Assembly: GCA_949358305.1 (NCBI GenBank)
Contig: CASHSZ010000112.1
Location: 1-39,208, forward strand
DNA: 39,208 nt
Source of the DNA: Strigamia acuminata
Lineage: Eukaryota > Arthropoda > Chilopoda > Geophilomorpha > Linotaeniidae
Direction: 5' to 3'
Below, piece by piece: positions 32,062-39,208 of this stretch. Each line of letters begins with the position of its first letter. The first letter of the stretch is position 1. The notes beneath the pieces are model-generated. The model searched no databases and was not told the DNA's origin. It saw only the letters and a program-made list of their open reading frames with translations. The translations under genes were made by a program, and so were the position numbers.

Positions 32062-32656
32062 ACAAAATTTCAAATAAAAGTTAAAAACAAAAATGAATTA
32101 ACAACTAGCACTAAAACAAAAAATGTGAGAAAATTGTCAAAATTGCAATAAAATTTTTGTTTTTAACTTAGGCTAAAACTTGCTAAGACTGGCGGTTGCA
32201 CAATAACAAGCATCAGTTTAATCAATCTGTAGGCCTCTGGTTTAATGTCTAATCCGCGTTGAATTGTTTTAAGAAATAAAGGAAGGATCAATCATGACAG
32301 AGGAAATATAAAAGTCTCTCTTACCGTTTCAACTGGATCGATTTCCAGTGAAGAAATTCTCGCGCACTGGCATCTGGCATCGTTGAACCATGCTTCAAAG
32401 CCTCATCACTCTTTCTCCGCCATTAACAACTTGAGTTTATGATGGTCTGGTCCCGACTGTCTCCACCTACCGACAAAATAAATAATTAAAATAAAATAAA
32501 AAATCTTCAAGCAGATTAAATCATTTCGTGATTATCTAAGAAAATTTGATGACAGTTTAGAATACTTTCATCAGTTTTTATAAAATTTTACAAATTTCTC
32601 AAATAGGCTTTCTTGTGATGTACAGTTATTTTATGATGACCATGGAATGCATTATG
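32062..32656. repeat. Segmentally duplicated block, right copy
   Basis: Partner of 8187-8808. The minus-strand donor ACG|GTAAGAG and the FEAWFNDARCQ... frame are kept here (near 32320-32395). Confidence 0.6.
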
Positions 32657-32766
32657 CTCGAATCGAATAATTTACAATTTTTGTGTAAAAGTGTCACATC
32701 TCTCGAAAAATTAAACGACTGAAACGTTATTTATAAGAAAAAAATTTATACATACCCAGGTAGCAT

Positions 32767-33352
32767 TATATATTGGCGCAACATTGGCCCAATATTGGCT
32801 AAAATATTGGGCCAATGTTGGGACACAATATTGGGCCAATGTCGGGATGTAAGAAAACGCCAGATTGGCCCAATATTGTTTCCCAATATTGGGCCAATAC
32901 TCGTAACCAATATTGGGCCAATATTTTGAACCAATATTGGGCCAATCTGGCGTTTTCTTACATCCCGACATTGGCCCAATATTGTGTGCCAATATTGGGC
33001 CAATACTCGTAACCAATATTGGGCCAATATTTTGAACCAATATTGGGCCAATCTGGCGTTTTCTTACATCCCGACATTGGCCCAATATTGTGTGCCAACA
33101 TTGGGCCAATACTCGTAACCAATATTGGGCCAATATTTTGAACCAATATTGGGCCAATCTGGCGTTTTCTTACATCCCGACATTGGCCCAATATTGTATG
33201 CCAACATTGGGCCAATACTCGTAACCAATATTGGGCCAATATTGTGTCACAATATTGGGCCACTGCTTGGACCCAATATTGGGCCAATTTGGCATTTTCT
33301 AAAATCTTCACATTGGTCCAATATTGGGTCCCAATATTGGGCCAATACTTGG
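32767..33352. repeat. CCAATATTGG minisatellite array 1, 106-bp higher-order unit with an inverted unit
   Basis: Dozens of TTGGGCCAATATT/CCAATATTGG half-sites. A 35-bp spacer starting CCAATCTGGCGTTTTCTTAC recurs at 32942, 33048 and 33154 (period 106) and occurs reversed at about 32837-32871. The Asn/Ile/Gly/Pro/Trp-rich frames across it on both strands are repeat artefacts. Confidence 0.95.
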
Positions 33353-33802
33353 AACCTCTGCAGAATTCTACCTGATATATATTTTTCAAAAATAATAGAT
33401 AAACAAATACATGAATTTTTGTATAAACATTTTATTTTTATTCATATTTGGACATATTGAGATATTTTCTTCATTCATTCTCCTTTACTTGCTGCTAAAC
33501 AACCGGATACCTATAAAAAATATTTCAAATTAATTTATATTTTCTCTTTTAAATTTTAAAAAACAACAAACTCACATGTTTTGACACACCAATGCCAGGA
33601 AAATATTATTTTTAATTAAAACTTAATTAATTAATGTTGTATCAGTTGTCAAAAAATATTGGTCGAATTTCCTTCTACTTGAACCAGTGTCTCTCCATTT
33701 GCCTAATTAAAACAGATAACTGCACAAGATTTACTGTAAGTGGAAAAATAAAGAATACATACACTTGCCATACGTGCCCGCGGTTGAGTTTTCTTCACTC
33801 AC

Positions 33803-33922
33803 CGACTTAAGATCATCATCACCAGCTATTGAACAAAATCGTCTACATCCAGTGTGTCCCACTTTCAACTCACATACCCGACTAGGTTCGCAAATGGATC
33901 TGTACACCACGCGTTCCTTCAT
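33803..33922 (-). other. Candidate minus-strand exon, 120 nt
   Basis: Between tttgcag and GTGAGT, exactly 40 codons: MKERVVYRSICEPSRVCELK and on to FCSIAGDDDLKS, with four closely spaced cysteines. No family recognised. The next candidate acceptor downstream would give an immediate stop. Confidence 0.3.
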
Positions 33923-33976
33923 CTGCAAATTAGTGTTTGGTTAGTCAGTATTTGGAAAATGTAAAGTCAAACTAAC

Positions 33977-34073
33977 TTGTTTAATTGTTGAGTTGTAGTC
34001 TGTTCACGGGTTTGCTCTTTATCACGAATGACCTGTCCGCTAGATCCCGTTGTCCCGTATAGATTCGCTTCGT
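33977..34073 (-). other. Candidate minus-strand exon, 97 nt
   Basis: Acceptor atttaacag, donor ACAA|GTTAGT. An open frame EANLYGTTGSSGQVIRDK exists, but its phase does not join the 33803-33922 exon, so it may be 5' UTR. Confidence 0.2.
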
Positions 34074-34410
34074 CTGTTAAATATAAATTCGTATTAATTT
34101 TTAGTTTTAGTTTTATGTCGGCATAAAAGATCGTAATAATTAATGAAATTTATTTACATTATATTCGAATTACGTTGGTCCTGAAGTCGGGTCGTTTATT
34201 TTCTATCATTTTCAAATTTGCGAGGTTTTCAATTCACCGCGTTTTTATCATCGCATCGGCGTGTATCGATCCCTGATCTGTAAAAATCAAAACACCTACC
34301 TTCTATACATATGGCTTACATGGTTGTATATGGTTTAATTCCAAGATGTTTGATTAAAACCATTAACCTAGACCTAACCACGCGGTTGTCTACAGCACAC
34401 AAACCGGAAG

Positions 34411-34449
34411 CTGGCTGCAGATCTCGTTCTAAACGAGATCTTCAGCCAG
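34411..34449. repeat. 39-bp hairpin
   Basis: CTGGCTGcAGATCTCGTT - cta - AACGAGATCTtCAGCCAG, one mismatch in 18 pairs. Just outside the foldback element that starts near 34468. Confidence 0.85.
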
Positions 34450-34467
34450 TATCCAGTGAATCCGTTT

Positions 34468-36588
34468 TCATGAAAAAGAAATGTTACAACTTACAACTCG
34501 TTTAAACGAGTTCGCAACTCGAAATAACGAGTTGCACAACTCGAAATAACGAGTTGCAAGTCGTTTAAACGAGTTGTGCCACGAGGCTTATAAAATTCTT
34601 TATTCGCGAAGGTTTGTGGCACGAACACAATATTGTGTTCGTGTTTGTGGTGCCAAAATTGTCATTTTCGATGTAAAAAAGGTCTTTTTAACTTATTTCA
34701 GCGGTGATTCCATTCGTTTTTAGTTTTAACAAGTCGAATCATTGAAAAAGTGTTCGTTTCTTTTATTTGTCTCGCCGGGAAGTCGACTGTTACGTATCGG
34801 CGGTGCTTTTGCGCGTGTCGCTTGTTGCGACCGTGCGGCTTTGCCGAAGAAAACTTGTCATTGTTCCGGGCAAGAAAATGGATTTTCCTTCAATTTTTCA
34901 GGTTCTGGAATGATTTGTGGTGTTTTGCCACTCATTGTGAACCTAATTCATCGATTTTACCGTCGTTTTTTGCCAAAAAGGTTGATTTTGTGCGCAAAAT
35001 TTGAAGAAATTTCGGGAAAAAAGTCGATTTTCTGGTAAAAAGGTTTGTCGAAAGATTTATATAATGTAACAACTTATTTTGAAATAAAAACATGTCGTTT
35101 CGCTATAAAAACGTTCGGTTTGTGTTCGATTTTTAAAAAATTCGGGTTTTTCTTGTGTTTTGGTCAAAAAATATCCATTTTTTTTTTGTCGAATTTATTT
35201 CCTATAAACACTAAACTTTTCAACTGGGCCATCGTAACTTTCCGGGAATAAATATTTTTACCATTACAAAGCTTTATTTATTTATTTTGAATTGTGTTTG
35301 TCGGTATTTTATTCAATTGCATTTTTTCGATTTCGTAGTGACTGATCATTACCGGAGACGGGTCATACACTATTTGCTAAGTCCCGTTGTTGTTTTAACA
35401 ACTCTTCCACAAATTTAAAAAAAGTCCCTGACCAGGTAGTCCATCTACTCGAATGTTAGTTGATTGGAATAATTTGGATAAAACCCAGTTTTCCAGTCAT
35501 TTTTCGTGTTACGTGCTTGCGCACATGTCGAAATTTTGACAAAAAACTTGTTTTTTATTCCTGTTAGCCAGGCTCAGCGACTGATATTCAAATCCAATTG
35601 TTCCGCGCGGGAATTCCAAGTTTCTTCGCCGTCGGAAGTCAGCAGATGCGCTAACAATAATATCTTATTGAATAATTACTTATTACTAAGCAATAATTTG
35701 CACTGAATGCCAATATAGCTGAACATCCAAATATTTGTTTAAAAAAAAGCAATTTTTGGGTTGAAAAAAGCAATTTTCGTGTTGAAAAAAAGCAATTTTT
35801 GAGTTAAAAACACAATTTTCGGGTTGAAAACACAATTTTCTGCCAAATATGTACCTTCCACCAAAAATATTCAATTCTCACTTAAAAATGTAAAGTTATC
35901 TGGCTAAATTCATTTTTTACAGTGTAAATTATCAGTATCTATTCTAAAAAATGCAAATCATCCTAAGTTTTTCACAGAATATTCAGTTTTTTGGCCAAAT
36001 AGGCCGACTAACTGACTACAAAGCAAGCATTTCTTGCAACTCTAATTATTATTGTTGTTATTTTTACCTCGACATGTTTTTACGCCAAACACCGGCCGCA
36101 TTTGTGCAATCGAATGCGGCTGGTGTTTGACCAACTACCGGTGCTTGGTTTCGACGAGAAACTAAGCACTTTTTTAAGTAAAATCGAGAATAGTTGGAAT
36201 GTTTTTACAAATAAAATCGAGTAAAGTTGAAATATTTTTATAAATTGTGTTTTTTCAAAATGTTTGGATTTTTTGTACTTGTGGGTCAATTTCAATTCTT
36301 AATCGATAAAATTACTCTCAGAATAGCTCGAATTTGACATAATTACATGGTTTTTCGTTGAAAGTAACCAAAATAACTAGTAATTTTTGAGCAAAAATTC
36401 AAATTAATCGATAAATAAATTCGCTACCGGTAGTCGGCCGAATACCGGCCACACTCGATCGCACAAATGCGGCCGGTGTTTGGCCGATTCCCCGTTCTTA
36501 AATAAACCGGTTACAAAGCCTTGTTGCACAACTCGTTATTTCGAGTTACCAACTCGTTTAAACGAGTTGTTACATTTTCTTTTTCATT
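34468..36588. mobile_element. Foldback element with palindromic terminal repeats, about 2.1 kb
   Basis: The left end (catgaaaaagaaatgttaca, then AACTCGTTTAAACGAGTT, then two AACTCGAAATAACGAGTT) is mirrored at 36520-36588. Each terminus is itself made of palindromes built on AACTCG/CGAGTT. It holds the perfect 24-mer CACGAACACAAT/ATTGTGTTCGTG at 34620-34643 and a nested MITE at 36085-36485. No transposase frame seen. Confidence 0.7.
36085..36485. mobile_element. MITE with ~63-bp inverted ends, 400 bp
   Basis: CCAAACACCGGCCGCATTTG at the left, mirrored by CAAATGCGGCCGGTGTTTGG at the right; arms extend to ACTACCGGT. A related scrap (gcggccggcgatcg..., tagtttcgacgggaaactaag) lies at 38400-38475. 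Confidence 0.8.
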
Positions 36589-36598
36589 GCCCCAGCAG

Positions 36599-37042
36599 AG
36601 TGGAACTGAATAAAATTGAATCGACTTTCATCCCGTTCACTGGCCGCGGTCATGTGTTTGGTTCGATACCAAGCTCAAGCACACAGATTAGAGGAATTCC
36701 TCTAATCTGTGCTCAAGCACCCCGAAACAATCGTGCAACCGTCGAAATGAAGCGACAAAACAAAATCGAAAAGAACGAGCATGCCGAGACCCGGCGTCGT
36801 GACACTCCAAGTTATTTAGATCCGCAGGCGACACGTCCGCCTCTTAAGTTACATACAGTATTCAGTGGCCAGATCGAAAAGAAAATCCACAGTTCTGACG
36901 AGACGAATTCGCTGAAATTTCCAATAATAACCAAACGAACGATCGGTCTTCATCCCAATCCTGTCCCGTGTGCTCGCTTCAGATTGAAGAAAATCACATG
37001 AACGAGCACCTCGACTTGTGTTTACTCCAAAATTTAAATTAA
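36599..37042 (+). pseudogene. SPRTN-like: SPRTN (Spartan)-like 3' region: SHP motif and UBZ4 zinc finger
   Basis: SPRTN is a nuclear protease that cuts DNA-protein crosslinks; its C-terminus binds p97 (SHP), PCNA and ubiquitin (UBZ4). Acceptor ttttcattgccccagcag at 36598 opens a frame with FIPFTGRGHVFGS, a good SHP box, and Ser/Arg/Lys-rich linker. In another frame, 36962-37042 reads CPVCSLQIEENHMNEHLDLC then LLQNLN and stop, a clean C-X2-C...H-X3-C UBZ4 finger at the usual C-terminal position. The two parts are out of frame: the UBZ frame is closed by TGA at 36896 and no intron fits between, so this copy seems frameshifted or fragmentary. No SprT HExxH protease exon was found upstream. RAD18-type UBZ4 is an alternative, but SHP plus UBZ4 favours SPRTN. 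Confidence 0.6.
36682..36711. repeat. Perfect 30-bp palindrome inside the SPRTN-like region
   Basis: CACAGATTAGAGGAA/TTCCTCTAATCTGTG without mismatch, flanked by ctcaagca on both sides, as if a short stretch had been copied in reverse. Confidence 0.95.
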
Positions 37043-37092
37043 GCATTTATAATCATTGTTATATGTTGGTGTATTCTAATGGCGGCACGCTG

Positions 37093-37230
37093 ATACCGGC
37101 GAAAAGTCGACGAACCACAAGAGCCATCTAAATGCGGTTCGAGTGATTCAGACAAAGTCGAAAAAGAGCGCGACGACTCCAACAAATTTACGTCGGCCAA
37201 ATCAACATTGTTCGAGATCCGGAACTGTTC
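37093..37230 (+). other. Coding-like fragment
   Basis: Open frame with RRKVDEPQEPSKCGSSDSDK and on through FTSAKSTLFEIRNC; charged, low in hydrophobics, no start codon. Directly after the SPRTN-like stop; could be displaced linker sequence of that gene. Confidence 0.2.
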
Positions 37231-37239
37231 TTTTTCACT

Positions 37240-38395
37240 TTCTTATTTGTTAGTTCATCTATTTGACATATTGTTGTAGATTGTTTTAAATTTACGATAT
37301 TTATGATCGTTACATTTTGCATATAGATAATTTTTTTACGACGAGTCATCTTATAGCATCCTATCCATATCCAGTATCCACGGATACAATCTGTTTGGCG
37401 ATCCAAATGCGGCAAGGAAAATGTTCGAGAAAAAATATTGTTAAAACAAGTTTTAATATCGCCATCTTAGAGCAAAGTTCGTCCTTCTATCTCGTTCAAC
37501 TGGCTGCAAAAATTTAAAAGTATATATATCGATACATTTTATTTATCGATGCGAATGGTCGTAGGAAAGTGCATGGCGTACACCATCGGCACGAGGGGCA
37601 CGGCAGTAAAAAAAATTAACTATGCTGCATGTTTTTTTTTCAATTTTACAGTCAACAGTTTATTATTTCATTCCGTTTTGTTCCAATCAATAAACAAATA
37701 CATACTCGTAATTAAATTTTAAAAAAATTAAATATTATATTTATTCGCATTAAATTACAATTTGTATGCAAATTAAACATTTTCTCTGAATGAGAAAAGA
37801 CGCATTGATCAGATGCGCGATCATGCACTATTCGTCATGGCGCATTGTTTCTCATTCGTTTCTACTTCTTCGTAAATAAAAATATGCGCAACTTTTTGGA
37901 ATTTTTAATTCAATTTACTTCTATTTAATTTCCGAAAAACGAAATATTTAAACTTTAATTTTTTGAGGACGGTGTTGACATTTCGATGCAGGAATCGATG
38001 CGGTTGGGTCGGCATCGACTCCACCATCGACTCCCGCATCTAAGTCCACGTCGACTCAATAAGAACTTTAAAAAAAAATTAAATACCGGTAAAAGTGTGT
38101 ATTTCTTTATTATTCAATTATAATAATGAAGACAGTGGCGGTAATGTCACGCGTACGTGACGACCAACAAACACTCAAAACCAACAATTTAATCGAGCCG
38201 AAAATCGAAAAAAAAATAACATATTAAAACGAGTCACTAAAAAGTTTCAATGTGCTATAACTCTGGGGCAGCGGCAGTTTTTGTGGCAGATGAATGGGTT
38301 TGGGAACGGTGAACGTGAAACACAATGGTTCCCCGTTACCCGTCGCGTCGATAGCGAGAGAATCTTTCCACGACGTCGCGGTGGCGTTCTTGCGA
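37240..38395. other. No gene seen
   Basis: AT-rich; small patch of repeated 'atcgactcc' words at 38005-38055. No splice-bounded frame recognised. Confidence 0.4.
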
Positions 38396-38517
38396 TGGAA
38401 TGCGGCCGGCGATCGACGCCTAGTTTCGACGGGAAACTAAGCGCTTTTTGGCCGCATTTGAGCGATCATATGCTTAGTTTCACCATGCCGTGTTCTTGCG
38501 ATCGAGTTATGAATATT

Positions 38518-39208
38518 GGCCAATCGATGGCTGCCTACTGACAGCCAATATTGGCTAACAATTGGGTGGTTAATATTGGGTCATTATTGCCAGCCAATAT
38601 CGGGCCAACATTGGGTCCGGCGTGGAAACCCAATGTTGGCTTGCCAATCCATTGCCAACATTGGGCCAATATTGTATTCAGAATATTGGCCAATCGATGG
38701 CTGCCTATCGACAGCCAATATTGGTTAACAATTGGCTAGTTGATACTGGGCCAATATTGGCGGCCAATATTGGGCCAACATTGGGTCTGGCGTGGAAACC
38801 CAATGTTGGCTTGCCAATCTTTAGCCAACATTGGGCCAATATTGCATTCCCAATATTGGCCAATCGATGGCTGCCTACCGACAGCCAATATTGGCTAACA
38901 ATTGGCTAGTTGATATTGGGCCAATATTGCCGGCCAATATTGGGCCAACATTGGGTGTGGCGTGGAAACCCAATATTGGCTTGCCAATCTTTAGCCAACA
39001 TTGGGCCAATATTGTATTCCCAATAATGGCCAATCAATGGCTGCCTGCCGACAGCCAATATTGGCTAATAATTGGCTAGTTAATATTGGGCCAATATTGC
39101 CAGCCAATATCGGGCCAACATTGGGTCTGGCGTGGAAACCCAATATTGGCTTGCCAATCCTTAGCCAACATTGGGCCAATATTGTATTCCAAATATTGGC
39201 CAATATTG
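38518..39208. repeat. CCAATATTGG satellite array 2, 170-bp higher-order unit, continues past the window
   Basis: GGCCAATCGATGGCTGCCTA starts at 38518, 38688, 38858 and 39028, an exact 170-bp period. Units also share TCTGGCGTGGAAACCCAAT and many CCAATATTGG/TTGGGCCAA half-sites. Frames across it are artefacts. Confidence 0.96.

Noticed and set aside
32711-33460. Long frames on both strands rich in Asn, Ile, Gly, Pro, Gln, Trp
   Set aside because: They are translations of the CCAATATTGG array, open in several frames at once because the unit lacks stops.
38281-39203. Overlapping plus and minus frames at the right edge
   Set aside because: Same cause: the 170-bp satellite.

Overview
The window looks like AT-rich nuclear DNA of a protostome invertebrate, most likely an arthropod. 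This rests on GT-AG introns (many of 50-70 bp), ionotropic-receptor (IR) chemoreceptor genes of the protostome iGluR-derived family, a P-element/THAP-type gene, a copia retrotransposon primed by a half initiator-tRNA, and dense foldback MITEs. I cannot name the species. No bacterial operons, rRNA, tRNA genes or CRISPR are visible.

Layout. (1) 1-7450: 3' three quarters of an IR gene (copy A, + strand; first exon lies upstream of the window), with a ~2 kb insertion in one intron. (2) 7454-11400: repeats, MITEs and a ~620 bp block that recurs at 32062-32656. (3) 11660-15698: a four-coding-exon THAP gene encoding about 310 aa. It has the THAP, coiled-coil and HTH parts of P-element/THAP9 transposase and then stops. 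A 2.5 kb copia-type LTR element with apparently identical LTRs has landed in its second intron. (4) 16923-17819: an intronless PAIP1-like gene on the minus strand with its own TATA and CCAAT boxes. (5) 19255-20213: collapsed Ty3/gypsy relic, then a short inverted scrap of IR intron. (6) 21678-31171: second IR gene (copy B), complete from signal peptide to last exon but disabled by at least three lesions, its introns loaded with MITEs absent from copy A. (7) 32760-33360: palindromic minisatellite built on CCAATATTGG/TTGGGCCAATATT. (8) 33800-37042: weak minus-strand exon candidates, a foldback element with palindromic ends, and the 3' part of a SPRTN (Spartan)-like gene. (9) 38518-end: a second CCAATATTGG array with a 170 bp higher-order period, running off the window.

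IR copies A and B belong to a tandem segmental duplication (A: <1-8808; B: about 21600-32656) separated by ~12.8 kb holding the THAP and PAIP1-like genes. Comparing A with B gives direct presence/absence evidence for many insertions. There is no sign that the genes form one pathway: chemoreception (IR), DNA binding by a transposase-derived protein (THAP), translation control (PAIP1) and DNA-protein crosslink repair (SPRTN) simply neighbour each other.

The items most worth following are the two related CCAATATTGG arrays, the P-element-like THAP protein truncated at its HTH, the young copia derivative with an open Gag-protease frame but no integrase or reverse transcriptase, and the shared stop after the pore segment in both IR copies.
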